Part shown: in pieces, positions 48,425-57,313 of the stretch
How positions within the stretch are numbered: position 1 is the stretch's first letter
How the letters are laid out: every line of letters begins with the position of its first letter
Assembly: GCA_050692555.1 (NCBI GenBank)
Contig: JBOGVS010000008.1
Coordinates: 1-64,000 of the forward strand
Direction of reading: 5' to 3'
Source: DAITPV01 sp050692555
GTDB lineage: Bacteria > Actinomycetota > UBA4738 > CALAEC01
DNA: 64,000 bases
The notes under the pieces: model-generated
Told to the model about the DNA's origin: nothing
What the model saw: only the letters and a program-made list of their open reading frames with translations
Database searches by the model: none
Position numbers and translations under genes: made by a program

Positions 48425-51075
48425 GCGCCCAGCCGCCGCCTCAACGTGGCGAGCTGACGGCGCACCGAATCGGGTGACGGCCCCCCGGGGGTGGCTCGCG
48501 CTCCCAGGGGATCCTGGCTCCGGAACGTCTCCGTGGTGAGCCCCGGCGATAGCTCGCCGAGCTCCTCCGAGGTGGCCCGGTCGAGGGCTCGGCCGTCCGC
48601 CTCCAGCTTCCGGATCAGCGCCCCGACCCGGTGGTGGGCTTCCCGGAACGGTACGCCGTCGGCCACCAGGCGCTCGGCCAGGTCGGTGGCCAGCAGATCG
48701 CCCTCGTCGGCGGCCCGGCGCAGGCGCTCGGTGTCGAACGCCAGCGTCGCCACCATCCCTCGCACCGAATCGAGCGCGCCGGCCAGCGCGTCGTGTGCGT
48801 CGAACACCGGCGGTTTGTCCTCCTGGAGGTCGCGGTCGTAGGCCAGCGGGAGGCCCTTGAGCACGGTGGCAAGCGCCACAACGTCGCCCAGCACCCGGCC
48901 GGCCTGGGCCCGGGCCAGCTCGGCCACGTCCGGGTTCCGCTTGTGGGGCATCATGCTCGACCCGGTGGCGTAGGCGTCGGCGGGGCGGGCGAATCCGAAC
49001 TCCTGCGAGCACCACAGCACCAGGTCCTCGGCCAGCCGGGAGACGTGCACGGCGGCCTGGAGGCACGCGGTCAGGAACTCCAGGGCGAAGTCGCGGTCGG
49101 CGGTGGCGTCGATCGAGTTGTCGAACGCGGCGCCGAAGCCCAGGTCCGACGCGGTCCCGGCCGGGTCGATCCCCAGCGACGAGCCGGCCACCGCCCCCGC
49201 GCCGAGGGGAGACACGTCCGCGACCCGCGCGGCCCGGTCCAGACGGTCGGCGTCACGAGCCAGCGGGAACGCATGGGCCAGGAGATGGTGGGCCAGGGTC
49301 ACCGGCTGGGCCCGCTGAAGATGGGTGTAGCCGGGCATCACGGTGTCGACGTGTTCCTCGGCCCGGTCGCCCAGGGTCAGGGCCAGCCCCCGGACCCGCT
49401 CGGCGAGGTCCCCGGACGCGTCCTTCACCCACAGTCGCAGGTCGGCGGCCACCAGGTCATTCCGGCTCCGGGCGGCGTGGACCCGAGCCCCCAGGTCGCC
49501 GAGCCGTTCCGTGAGGACCCGCTCCACTGCGGTGTGGACGTCCTCGTCGTCCTGGCGGAACGGAAAGGTCCCGGCGGCCGCCACCTCGGACAGCCGGTCG
49601 AGCTCCTCCACCAAACGATCGCGGCCTTCCGCGTCGAGGAGCCCGGCGCGGTGCAGGGCCCGGACGTGGGCCCCGGTGGATGCCAGATCCTGGGCCACCA
49701 GCCGCCGGTCGGCCTTCGAGCGAGTGAACGCCGCCGCCTCCGGGGCGGGTGCCTCGGTGAACCGGGCCGCCCACACCGGGGCCGGTGAGGCCGGTTCGCC
49801 GTTCGGTGCCGGCGCCGCGCCGGGACGGCGGTCCGCGGGACGGCTGGTGGCCGGCGGTGGTTGCGAGGGGGTATCGCCGGGAGCGGCTTCCGGGCGTCGC
49901 TCCGCCCACACCCGGAGCGGGAGCGACCACAGCGACACGAACCCGGAAGCCTGCCGGTGGTCGAACCGGTCGGCGGCGCGATCGTAGGTGGCCAGCGACA
50001 GGTCGTACAGCGCTGCCGGGCTCCGTCGCCCCACCACCGTGCAGGCGCCCTTGTAGAACCGGAGCCGGACGTCGCCGGTCACCCGGTCCTGGGTGGAGGA
50101 CATGAACGTCCGGAGGCTCTCGTGCAGCGGCCCGTACCACTGGCCGTAGTAGCAGAGCTCGGCCCACCGGCGTTCGGTCGCCGCCTTCTCGTGGGCCAGG
50201 TCTCGTTCGAGCGTCAGGTCCTCCAGGTCGCGGTGGGCGGCGATGAGTGCGAGCGCTCCGGGGACCTCGTACAGCTCTCGCGACTTGATGCCCACCAGAC
50301 GGTTCTCGATCATGTCCACCCGGCCGAACCCGTTGGCCCCGCCGATGGCGGTCAGCCGGCCCACCAGGTCGGGGAAGCCGAAGGGCTCGCCTTCCAGGGC
50401 CACCGGCCGCCCGGACTCGAACGTCACCGTGACCTCCACGGGGTACTCGGGCGCCTCCCGGGCATCGACGGTCAGCTCGAACGCGTCGGCCGGTGGCTCC
50501 GACCAGGGGTCCTCCAGCGGGCCGCACTCCACGGTGCGCCCCCACAGGTTCTCGTCGACCGAGTACGTCTTCGACTCCACGGCCACCGGGATCTCCCACT
50601 TCCGGGCTCGGGCCAGGGCCTCCTCCCGGGACAGCGCGGTCTCCCGGACGGGGGCCAGGACCCCGAGCTCCGGGGCCAGGGCGGCGAACGAGGTCTCGAA
50701 CCGCACCTGGTCGTTGCCCTTGCCGGTGCAGCCGTGGGCCACCAGCCCGGCCCCCCGGTCCCGGGCCACCTCCACGACCCGGGCGGCGATGAGCGGACGG
50801 GCCAGGGCCGAGACCAGCGGGTACTTCCCCTCGTACAGCGCGTTGGCCTGGAGGGCGGGGAGGCAGAAGGACTCGGCGAACTCCTCGCGGGCGTCGACGA
50901 CCACCAGGTCGGCGCCGGCGGCCGCGGCCCGGGCCTCGACCTCGGCGCGATCGAAGGGCTGTCCCAGGTCCACGAACGCGGCAACCACCTCCAGGCCGCG
51001 CTCCTCGCGCAGCGTCCTGGCCGCCACCGAGGTGTCCAGGCCTCCGGAGTACGCCAGGACGGCGCGCTCGCTCAT
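48349..51075 (-). CDS. argGH: Fused argininosuccinate synthase-argininosuccinate lyase
   Basis: 908 residues. Residues 1-394 are ArgG: P-loop AYSGGLDTSV (8-17), GCTGKGNDQVRFE and KSRELYEVPGALALI. Residues 395-433 are a Pro/Ala-rich linker. From 434 the protein is ArgH: ARSRNDLVAADLR, PGYTHLQRAQPVTLAHHLL and the signature GSSMMPHKRNPD (705-716). The enzyme would convert citrulline and aspartate to argininosuccinate and then to arginine and fumarate on one chain. ATG 51075 overlaps the argR stop. Both halves look intact; the lyase end is somewhat shortened. Cytoplasmic, last gene of the arg operon. Confidence 0.93.
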   Translation of the reverse strand: MSERAVLAYSGGLDTSVAARTLREERGLEVVAAFVDLGQPFDRAEVEARAAAAGADLVVVDAREEFAESFCLPALQANALYEGKYPLVSALARPLIAARVVEVARDRGAGLVAHGCTGKGNDQVRFETSFAALAPELGVLAPVRETALSREEALARARKWEIPVAVESKTYSVDENLWGRTVECGPLEDPWSEPPADAFELTVDAREAPEYPVEVTVTFESGRPVALEGEPFGFPDLVGRLTAIGGANGFGRVDMIENRLVGIKSRELYEVPGALALIAAHRDLEDLTLERDLAHEKAATERRWAELCYYGQWYGPLHESLRTFMSSTQDRVTGDVRLRFYKGACTVVGRRSPAALYDLSLATYDRAADRFDHRQASGFVSLWSLPLRVWAERRPEAAPGDTPSQPPPATSRPADRRPGAAPAPNGEPASPAPVWAARFTEAPAPEAAAFTRSKADRRLVAQDLASTGAHVRALHRAGLLDAEGRDRLVEELDRLSEVAAAGTFPFRQDDEDVHTAVERVLTERLGDLGARVHAARSRNDLVAADLRLWVKDASGDLAERVRGLALTLGDRAEEHVDTVMPGYTHLQRAQPVTLAHHLLAHAFPLARDADRLDRAARVADVSPLGAGAVAGSSLGIDPAGTASDLGFGAAFDNSIDATADRDFALEFLTACLQAAVHVSRLAEDLVLWCSQEFGFARPADAYATGSSMMPHKRNPDVAELARAQAGRVLGDVVALATVLKGLPLAYDRDLQEDKPPVFDAHDALAGALDSVRGMVATLAFDTERLRRAADEGDLLATDLAERLVADGVPFREAHHRVGALIRKLEADGRALDRATSEELGELSPGLTTETFRSQDPLGARATPGGPSPDSVRRQLATLRRRLGAQPAVRSAVNDVPAGNDVHLPSSNT

Positions 51076-51527
51076 GCCAGCCCCGCGGTGGCCCGCAGGC
51101 GGCGGGCGGTCCGGCGGGCGCTCACCTTTTCCCGGAGGACCACCAGGATGGTGTCGTCCCCCGCCACGGTGCCCAGCGCTTCGGTCAGCGCGGCGCGGTC
51201 CAGTCCGTCGGCCACCGCGTTGGCAGCGCCCGGCAGGGTCTTCACCACCAGCAGGTTCCCGGAGGACTCAACGTCCATCACGAACTCCCGGAGAAGGGCC
51301 TCCAGGGGGACGGCGGGGTAGGGCTCGCCGTTGCCCGCGGCGATGTAGCGCTGGCGGCCGTCGGGACCCCGCACCCGGACCAGGCCCAGCTCCTCGAGGT
51401 CGCGGGAGATGGTCGATTGCGTGGCGGGGTGGCCCAGCCTGGACAGGCGGGTGCGGATCTGCTCCTGGCTCCCGAGCGGCTCGCGTCGGATCAGCTCGAG
51501 CAGGGCCTGCTGGCGCTGGCGCTTCAC
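51072..51527 (-). CDS. argR: Arginine repressor
   Basis: 151 residues. The N-terminal winged helix (RQQALLELIRREPLGSQEQI, then ATQSTISRDLEELGLVRV) and the C-terminal arginine-binding domain (NLLVVKTLPGAANAVADGLD, with the GTVAGDDTILVV hexamer-forming Asp pair) are complete. It represses arg genes when arginine binds. GTG 51527 follows GGAGGGAGCGG and overlaps the argD stop. A candidate ARG-box region lies upstream of argC. Confidence 0.92.
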   Translation of the reverse strand: MKRQRQQALLELIRREPLGSQEQIRTRLSRLGHPATQSTISRDLEELGLVRVRGPDGRQRYIAAGNGEPYPAVPLEALLREFVMDVESSGNLLVVKTLPGAANAVADGLDRAALTEALGTVAGDDTILVVLREKVSARRTARRLRATAGLA

Positions 51528-52696
51528 GCCGCTCCCTCCGCCGTGGGGGCTCCTGCGGCAACCACTGCTGCGAAGGCCTCGACGAACGCGTCCACCGAGG
51601 CCCGATCGACGGTCAGCGGCGGGGTCACCCGGACCGCGCCGGGCCCCGCCACCGTGGCCAGGCATCCGCGGTCGATCAGCCCGCGGACCGCCGCCTGTGG
51701 ATCCGGCACCGGGACCCCGACCAGGAGCCCCGGGCCTCGCGGCGAGCCGGGGAGGCCCGCGTCGGCCAGGGCCTCGGCTAGCCCCCGACGGAGTCGTTCA
51801 CCCTGCACCCGGGCGTTCCGGAGCAGGTCCTCCTCCTCGATCACCTGGAGGACCGCCAGGGCCCCGGCACAGGGGACCGGTCCGCCGCCGAACGTGGAGG
51901 CGTGCTCACCGGGGCCGAGGGCCAGTCCCTCCCGGGCCACGGTGGCTCCGATCGGCAGCCCTCCGGCCAGGCCCTTGGCCAGGGTGAACACGTCCGGCGT
52001 CACGCCCAGCCCGTGGTAGGCGAACCAGGACCCGCACCGGCCCGCGCCGGTCTGGATCTCGTCGAACACCAGGAGCGCCTCGCGCTCGTCGCACAGGCTC
52101 CGAACCGCTTGAAGGTAGGAGGGATCCAGCGGCACCACCCCGCCCTCGCCCAGCACCGGCTCCATGAGAACGGCTGCGGTCTTGTCGTCCACCGCGGCGG
52201 CCAGCGAGTCCAGGTCGCCGGGCGGCACGTGGAAGAACCCCTCGGGCAGGGGGAGGAACGGCTTGCCCTTGTCCGGCTGACCGGTGGCCGCCATGGTGGC
52301 GAAGGTGCGGCCATGGAACGAGCCCTCCAGGGCCACGACCTTGGTCCGCCCCCGTTGGCGACCCACTCGCCGGGCCACCTTCAGCGCACCCTCGTTGGCC
52401 TCCGCACCGGAGTTCGACAGGAACACGGTGGGACCGGGAAGACCGGACAGCCCGGCGAGCTTCTCGGCCAGCCGTTCCTGGGGGTCGGTGTGGAACAGGT
52501 TGCTGACGTGGGTCAACCGGTCGAGCTGGGCCGTGACCGCTGCCACCCACACCGGATGGCCGTGCCCGATGGGGACGGCGGCGATCCCTCCGGCGAAGTC
52601 CAGGTAGGAACGGCCGGCGTCGTCCCACACCCGGAGGCCCCGGCCGCGAACCAGCCGGAGGGGGAATCGCGTGTACGTGGGCATCAGGGCGCTCAC
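51524..52696 (-). CDS. argD: Acetylornithine aminotransferase
   Basis: 390 residues of class III aminotransferase. Landmarks are YLDFAGGIAAVPIGHGHP, the phosphate site SNSGAEANEGALKVAR, EGSFHGRTFATMAATG, the cofactor Asp in LLVFDEIQTGAGRCG and the PLP lysine in LAKGLAGGLPIGA. It transfers an amino group to N-acetylglutamate semialdehyde (fourth step of ornithine synthesis). GTG 52696 overlaps the argB stop; ATG 52684 is possible. argF, often found next in such operons, is absent before argR. Confidence 0.93.
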   Translation of the reverse strand: MSALMPTYTRFPLRLVRGRGLRVWDDAGRSYLDFAGGIAAVPIGHGHPVWVAAVTAQLDRLTHVSNLFHTDPQERLAEKLAGLSGLPGPTVFLSNSGAEANEGALKVARRVGRQRGRTKVVALEGSFHGRTFATMAATGQPDKGKPFLPLPEGFFHVPPGDLDSLAAAVDDKTAAVLMEPVLGEGGVVPLDPSYLQAVRSLCDEREALLVFDEIQTGAGRCGSWFAYHGLGVTPDVFTLAKGLAGGLPIGATVAREGLALGPGEHASTFGGGPVPCAGALAVLQVIEEEDLLRNARVQGERLRRGLAEALADAGLPGSPRGPGLLVGVPVPDPQAAVRGLIDRGCLATVAGPGAVRVTPPLTVDRASVDAFVEAFAAVVAAGAPTAEGAA

Positions 52697-53571
52697 GAGT
52701 CGTCCTCCCTGGTCAGCATGGTGCCCAGGCCTTCCGGGGTGAACAGCTCGAGGATCAACGCGTGCTCCACCCGCCCGTCGATGATGTGGGCCCGCTCCAC
52801 GCCGCCGCGCAGCGCGGCCACGGCTGCCTCGAGCTTCGGGAGCATGCCGCCCGTCACGACGCCGGACCGAATCAGCATCTCGGCGTGGTCGACGGACAGC
52901 TCGGATACCAGCTCCTCGTCCTGGATGACCCCGGAGACGTCGGTGAGGAGCACCAGCTTGGCGGCGCCCATGGCGGACGCCACCGCCGCTGAAGCCGGAT
53001 CGGCGTTCACGTTGTAGGACTGTCCCTTCCGATCGGTGGCCGTGGTGGCGATCACCGGCACCGCCGTGGGCATCAGGCCCTCGAGGAGATCGGCGTTGAC
53101 CGAGGTGATCTCCCCGACCAGACCGAGATCGGGGCCGCCGCGCTTTCGGGCCAGGAGGAGGTCGCCGTCGTCGCCGCACAGACCCACGGCGGGGACGCCG
53201 CCGCGGTTGATCCGGCCCACCAGGTCCTTGTTCAGCTTGCCGACCAGGACCATCTTGGCGATCTCCAGGGTCTGGGCGTCGGTGACCCGCTGCCCGTCGT
53301 GGAACCGAGGCTGGAGTCCCAGACGTTCGGACATCTCGGAGATCTGCGGACCCCCGCCGTGAACGATCACCGGCCGCACGCCGACCATTCGAAGCAGCGC
53401 CACGTCCTCGGCGAACCGGTCGAGCAGCCTGGGCTCGGCCATGGCCGGGCCGCCGAGCTTCACCACCACCACCCGGCCGAAGTGCTCCTGCATGTACGGG
53501 AGGGCTTCGAGGAGGACCCGGGCCTTGGCCAGCGTGCGCTGGCGGACCCCGGTGTCGGCGACCACGGTCAC
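52693..53571 (-). CDS. argB: Acetylglutamate kinase
   Basis: 292 residues. VVVVKLGGPAMAEP (Lys and Gly loop), PVIVHGGGPQISEMSERLG and the substrate segment NVNADPASAAVASAMGAAKL are intact. It phosphorylates N-acetylglutamate. The N-terminal helix RTLAKARVLLEALPYMQEHF is of the arginine-sensitive hexameric type, so feedback inhibition is likely. GTG 53571 overlaps the argJ stop. Confidence 0.94.
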   Translation of the reverse strand: MTVVADTGVRQRTLAKARVLLEALPYMQEHFGRVVVVKLGGPAMAEPRLLDRFAEDVALLRMVGVRPVIVHGGGPQISEMSERLGLQPRFHDGQRVTDAQTLEIAKMVLVGKLNKDLVGRINRGGVPAVGLCGDDGDLLLARKRGGPDLGLVGEITSVNADLLEGLMPTAVPVIATTATDRKGQSYNVNADPASAAVASAMGAAKLVLLTDVSGVIQDEELVSELSVDHAEMLIRSGVVTGGMLPKLEAAVAALRGGVERAHIIDGRVEHALILELFTPEGLGTMLTREDDS

Positions 53572-54749
53572 GTTCGGTACTCCGCGTTGATCCGCACGTA
53601 CTCGTAGCCCAGGTCGCACCCGAACACCGTGGCGGATCCCCGGCCGCTTCCCACCGAAACGGTGAGCACCACCTCCGGTTCCTTCATCGCCGCGGCCACG
53701 GTGTCGCTCGGCTCCAGGACCTGGCCGGAGGCGATGAGCGGCACACCGTCGAGCCGAACGTCGAGCGCCGCGGGGTCCAGTTCGACGCCCGCGTCGCCCA
53801 CGGCCTGGAGGATCCGGCCGGCGTTGGGGTCGGCCCCGAACAGCGCCGTCTTGACCAGCGGGGAGCCCGCCACCGCCAGCCCCATATCGCGAGCCTCCTC
53901 TGCGGTTGCGGCTCCCTCGACCTGGACCACCAGCGTGGTGGAGGCCCCCTCGGCCTCGGCGGCGGTGCGACGGACCAGGGCCGTGGTCACGTCCTCGATT
54001 GCCTCGGCGAGGTCCTCGAGGCCCGGGTCCTCCGAGCCCAGGGGCTCACCGCCGGCAGCCCCGGTGGCCAGGAGCAGAACGGTGTCGTTGGTGCTCTGGC
54101 ACCCGTCGACCACCATCCCGTTCCAACCGGGCACCACCCGCTCGGCAACGATCTCCTTCAGGGCCTGGGCGGTGGCCGGGGCGTCCGTGGTGATGAACGC
54201 CAGGAGCGTGCCCAGCGGGGCGAGCCGGGGAGCGATCATCCCGGCGCCCTTGGCGCACCCGCCGACCCGGTACGGCCCCGCGTCCGCGGTGGCCTCCTTG
54301 GGGCCTCGATCGGTGGTCAGGATCGACTCGGCGAACGCGGTTCCCCCGGCGGGATCCAGAAGGCCAGCCGCGGAGGGCAGCCCGGTCTCGATCCGATCCA
54401 CGGGCACCCGAGGCCCGATCACCCCGGTGGAGCAGACCAGCACCTCGGTGGGGTCGCATGCCAGCGTCAGGCCGGCCAGCCGGGCCATGGTCCGGGCGTC
54501 CTCGAGCCCCTCCGGTCCGGTGCCGGCGTTGGCCTGGCCCGAGTTCACCACCACTGCAGTGACGCGGCCGGAGGCCAGGTGAGCGCGGCTCAGGATCACC
54601 GGAGCGGCGGGGAACGAGTTGGTGGTGAACGCTCCGGCCGTGGCGGCGCCGTGGTCGGCCACCAGGAGCCCCAGGTCCGGGCGCCCGCTGGCCTTGAGAC
54701 CCGCGGTGACCCCGGCGGCCCGGAATCCTCGGGGATAGGTCACGCTCAC
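53568..54749 (-). CDS. argJ: Glutamate N-acetyltransferase/amino-acid acetyltransferase
   Basis: 393 residues. It self-cleaves in the family at a Thr in a KGAGMIAP...TLLAF segment; here KGAGMIAPRLAPLGTLLAFI keeps that Thr and the oxyanion threonine pair (VCSTGVIG). It recycles the acetyl group from acetylornithine to glutamate, removing the need for argE; whether it also starts the path with acetyl-CoA cannot be told. GTG 54749 overlaps the argC stop. Confidence 0.93.
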   Translation of the reverse strand: MSVTYPRGFRAAGVTAGLKASGRPDLGLLVADHGAATAGAFTTNSFPAAPVILSRAHLASGRVTAVVVNSGQANAGTGPEGLEDARTMARLAGLTLACDPTEVLVCSTGVIGPRVPVDRIETGLPSAAGLLDPAGGTAFAESILTTDRGPKEATADAGPYRVGGCAKGAGMIAPRLAPLGTLLAFITTDAPATAQALKEIVAERVVPGWNGMVVDGCQSTNDTVLLLATGAAGGEPLGSEDPGLEDLAEAIEDVTTALVRRTAAEAEGASTTLVVQVEGAATAEEARDMGLAVAGSPLVKTALFGADPNAGRILQAVGDAGVELDPAALDVRLDGVPLIASGQVLEPSDTVAAAMKEPEVVLTVSVGSGRGSATVFGCDLGYEYVRINAEYRT

Positions 54750-55786
54750 GGGTACAGCCCCACCACCGGGAGCCCGGTGGCCTCGCCCAGCCCGAACATC
54801 AGGTTCAGGTTCTGTACGGCCTGCCCGGCGGCTCCCTTCACCAGGTTGTCGACCGCGCCGACCAGGATGGCGGTCCCCGTCCGCCGGTCGATCGCGGCGC
54901 CCACCTCGCACACGTTGGCCCCGGTGACCCGCTTGGGATCGGGGAGATGCCCCGGCGGCAGCGCTCGCACGAACGGCGTGTCGGCGTAGGCCTCGGCCAG
55001 GACCGCGGACAGATCCGACGATTCCACGCCGTCCGCCACCGCGGCGTAGCCGGTCACCAGTACGCCTCGCACCGCGGGGACCAGATGGGGGACCAGGGTG
55101 ATGGACACGGGCGTCCCACCCACACGTTCCAGGGCCTGCTCGATCTCCGGGGTGTGCTGATGCCGGCCCACCCGATACGGACGGATGCTGCCCTCGGTCC
55201 GGGCGTGGTGCACGGTGTCCGTTGGCGCGGCTCCGGCCCCCGAGACCCCCGACTTGGCATCGACCACGATCGGGCCCCCCCGAAGCAGTCCGGCCCGGAG
55301 CGGTGGGACCAGAGCCAGGAGCGCGGCGGTGGGGTAGCAACCGGGGTTGGCCACCAGGTCCGCTCCCTCGATCTCGGTGCGGAACAGCTCGGGGAGGCCG
55401 TACGCGGCCTTCCCCAGCCATGCTGGGGTGGGATGGGTGAACCCGTACCACTCCGGGTACGCCTCGGCCGGGAGGCGGAAGTCGCCCGACAGGTCCACCA
55501 CCCGGAGCCCCGCCTCCACCAGCGACGGAGCCACCGCCGCGCTTCGTCCGTGGGGCAGGGCCAGGAAGGCAGCGTCCGCCCGGCCGGCCACCTCGGCGTC
55601 GAGACGCTCCAGAGTCAGATCCCCGAGCGATTCGAGGTGCGGGTGGACGGCGGTGAGCGGCCGCCCGGCGTTCTCGTCGGCGCCCACGGCGGCCACGGTG
55701 AGCTTTGGGTGCGCGGCGACCAGACGCAACAGCTCTGCCCCGGAGAATCCGGAGGCTCCGAGCACGGCGACGCGAATAGCATCCAT
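54746..55786 (-). CDS. argC: N-acetyl-gamma-glutamyl-phosphate reductase
   Basis: 346 residues. The NADP fold starts RVAVLGASGFSGAELLRLV. The catalytic Cys is in NPGCYPTAALLAL, with SGVSGAG and the active His in GRHQHTPEIEQAL. It reduces the acylphosphate to the semialdehyde. First gene of the arg operon. ATG 55786 (GGAG ten bases upstream) is chosen; ATG 55813, which adds nine residues and has its own GGAG site, is possible. Confidence 0.93.
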   Translation of the reverse strand: MDAIRVAVLGASGFSGAELLRLVAAHPKLTVAAVGADENAGRPLTAVHPHLESLGDLTLERLDAEVAGRADAAFLALPHGRSAAVAPSLVEAGLRVVDLSGDFRLPAEAYPEWYGFTHPTPAWLGKAAYGLPELFRTEIEGADLVANPGCYPTAALLALVPPLRAGLLRGGPIVVDAKSGVSGAGAAPTDTVHHARTEGSIRPYRVGRHQHTPEIEQALERVGGTPVSITLVPHLVPAVRGVLVTGYAAVADGVESSDLSAVLAEAYADTPFVRALPPGHLPDPKRVTGANVCEVGAAIDRRTGTAILVGAVDNLVKGAAGQAVQNLNLMFGLGEATGLPVVGLYP

Positions 55787-55807
55787 GGGTGGCAGGTCTC
55801 CTTCAGC

Positions 55808-55843
55808 TTGCATAATGATGCCTTTCTCCGAATAATCATGCAA
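55808..55843. promoter_or_regulatory. Candidate ARG box between argC and lysA
   Basis: TTGCATAATGAT (55808-55819) faces ATAATCATGCAA (55832-55843), an imperfect inverted repeat. The first half also contains the short palindrome GCATAATGATGC. This A/T-rich block stands out in the GC-rich surroundings and resembles ArgR operators, with argR in the operon it fronts. It overlaps the lysA start codon, so repression might affect both directions. No -35/-10 pair is clear. Confidence 0.55.
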
Positions 55844-57127
55844 CCCGTGACTCCCTGGTCCTCGAACGCCTCGTTCGGCCCGGACGGCCTGTCGGTCGCC
55901 GGCCTCGCTGCCACTCGTCTGGCCGAGGAGTTCGGGACGCCGCTCGTGGTGGTGGACGAGGACCACCTTCGAGCTCGATGTCGCTCGTTCACCGGCCCGT
56001 TCCCTCGAGTCCTGTGGGCGGTGAAGGCGTTCCCCCTGCGGGCCCTGATCCGGATCGCCCTGGAAGAGGGACTGGGGTTGCTCGCGGCCACCGGTGGAGA
56101 GGTCGACGCCTGCCTGCGGGCCGGAGCGCCAGGCGGATCGATCGTCTTCCACGGCAACAACAAGCTGGACGCCGAGATCGAGGAGGCCGTCCGGGCCCGG
56201 GTGGGGGATCTCATCGTGGACAATGCGGAGGAGCTGCGGCGGATCGCCGATCGGGCGGAGATCGCCGGGATCGCCCAGGCGGTGCTCCTGCGGGTGGCCC
56301 CCGGGGTGGACGTCGACGCTCACGAGTTCGTGAAGACCGGTGCCCCCGACACCAAGTTCGGGGTCCCCATCGCCGAGGGGATGGCTCTGGCGGCGCTCCG
56401 GCGGGCGCTCGAGATGGACGATCTGGAGGTTCGGGGGATCCACCTGCACGTGGGATCCCAGCTCCTCGATGCCCGGCCCTACGGGGCCGCGCTGGACGTG
56501 GCCCTCGACTTCCTCGCCGAAGCCAGGGATGCGACGGGGTATGAGGCCCGGGTCCTGGACCTCGGGGGCGGCATGGGGACCGCCTACACGGACGAGGATC
56601 CCCTGCCACCGGAAGCGCTCGGCCGCGATCTGCAATCCCGGCTGGACAAGGGCTGCGCGGACCGGGGCCTGTCGGTCCCCGAGCTGGTGGTGGAGCCGGG
56701 CCGGGCCGTGACCTCGGGCGCGGCGTTGACGCTGTACCGGGTGGGCACGATCAAGGACGTCCCGGACGTGCGGACCTTCGTGGCGGTCGACGGAGGGATG
56801 TCGGACAACATCCGCCCGGCGCTGTACGGAGCGCGGTACACCCTGGCCCTGGCGTCGCGAGCCGGCGCCGCCGGTCCTCGGCGGGTCACCGTGGTGGGCC
56901 GGCACTGCGAGTCCGGAGACGTGCTGGCCCGGGATGTCGACCTTCCAGCGGACCTGAGCCCGGGCGATCTGCTTGCGGTGGCCTCCACCGGCGCTTACGA
57001 GTACGCCATGGCCAGCACGTACAACCGCGTGGGCCGGCCCGCTGTCGTCCTGGTCTCGGCGGGCCACGCTCGGTTGATCGCCCGCCGCGAGGGGTACGAC
57101 GACCTGGCCCGGCTGGACGTCGAGTGA
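55838..57127 (+). CDS. lysA: Diaminopimelate decarboxylase
   Basis: 429 residues. The PLP-binding Lys is in LWAVKAFPL (Lys63). Other group IV decarboxylase marks are GGEVDACLRAGAPGGSIVFHG, HLHVGSQLLDARPYG, DLGGGMG, VEPGRAVTSGAALTLYRVG, the active Cys in VVGRHCESGDVLARD and YEYAMASTYN near the end. It makes lysine from meso-diaminopimelate. ATG 55838 is taken; GTG 55847 is close. There is no ribosome site, so the mRNA may be leaderless. The gene is divergent from argC and shares the 50-base control region. Confidence 0.94.
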   Translation: MQPVTPWSSNASFGPDGLSVAGLAATRLAEEFGTPLVVVDEDHLRARCRSFTGPFPRVLWAVKAFPLRALIRIALEEGLGLLAATGGEVDACLRAGAPGGSIVFHGNNKLDAEIEEAVRARVGDLIVDNAEELRRIADRAEIAGIAQAVLLRVAPGVDVDAHEFVKTGAPDTKFGVPIAEGMALAALRRALEMDDLEVRGIHLHVGSQLLDARPYGAALDVALDFLAEARDATGYEARVLDLGGGMGTAYTDEDPLPPEALGRDLQSRLDKGCADRGLSVPELVVEPGRAVTSGAALTLYRVGTIKDVPDVRTFVAVDGGMSDNIRPALYGARYTLALASRAGAAGPRRVTVVGRHCESGDVLARDVDLPADLSPGDLLAVASTGAYEYAMASTYNRVGRPAVVLVSAGHARLIARREGYDDLARLDVE

Positions 57128-57137
57128 CGCATTCCGC

Positions 57138-57166
57138 TTGACAGAGCGAGCCCGACTCCGTATCGT
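57138..57166 (+). promoter_or_regulatory. trp operon promoter
   Basis: TTGACA (57138-57143) and TATCGT (57161-57166) are 17 bases apart, a near-consensus housekeeping promoter. Transcription would begin around 57172-57177, so the leader peptide's ATG is at or close to the mRNA 5' end. Confidence 0.7.
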
Positions 57167-57176
57167 CGCCGGCACG

Positions 57177-57245
57177 ATGACGACCGTGTCGCGCACCTGG
57201 TGGTGGACCTGGCCTCGGGTGGGGCGGCTGCGTCGCGCGTCCTGA
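57177..57245 (+). CDS. trpL: trp leader peptide
   Basis: Short reading frame of 22 residues: MTTVSRTWWWTWPRVGRL with a short RRAS tail. Four Trp codons lie within five (57198-57212), the classic sign of transcription attenuation. Ribosome stalling there when tryptophan is scarce would control the hairpin that follows. The segment 57213-57224 just after the Trp codons can pair with 57253-57269, immediately before the terminator. It is probably translated leaderless or from a very short leader. Confidence 0.85.
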   Translation: MTTVSRTWWWTWPRVGRLRRAS

Positions 57246-57269
57246 GCTAGGACCCCGCACCACTCGAGG

Positions 57270-57295
57270 AGACCTCCGGCCGGAGGTCTTTTTCC
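57270..57295 (+). terminator. trp attenuator (rho-independent terminator)
   Basis: AGACCTCCGGCCGGAGGTCT (57270-57289) is a perfect palindrome followed by a T-rich run (57288-57293, then CCTTTTCC). It is 24 bases after the trpL stop and 19 bases before trpE, the expected place for an attenuator. Confidence 0.85.
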
Positions 57296-57313
57296 TTTTC
57301 CGAGGAGCTTCCG

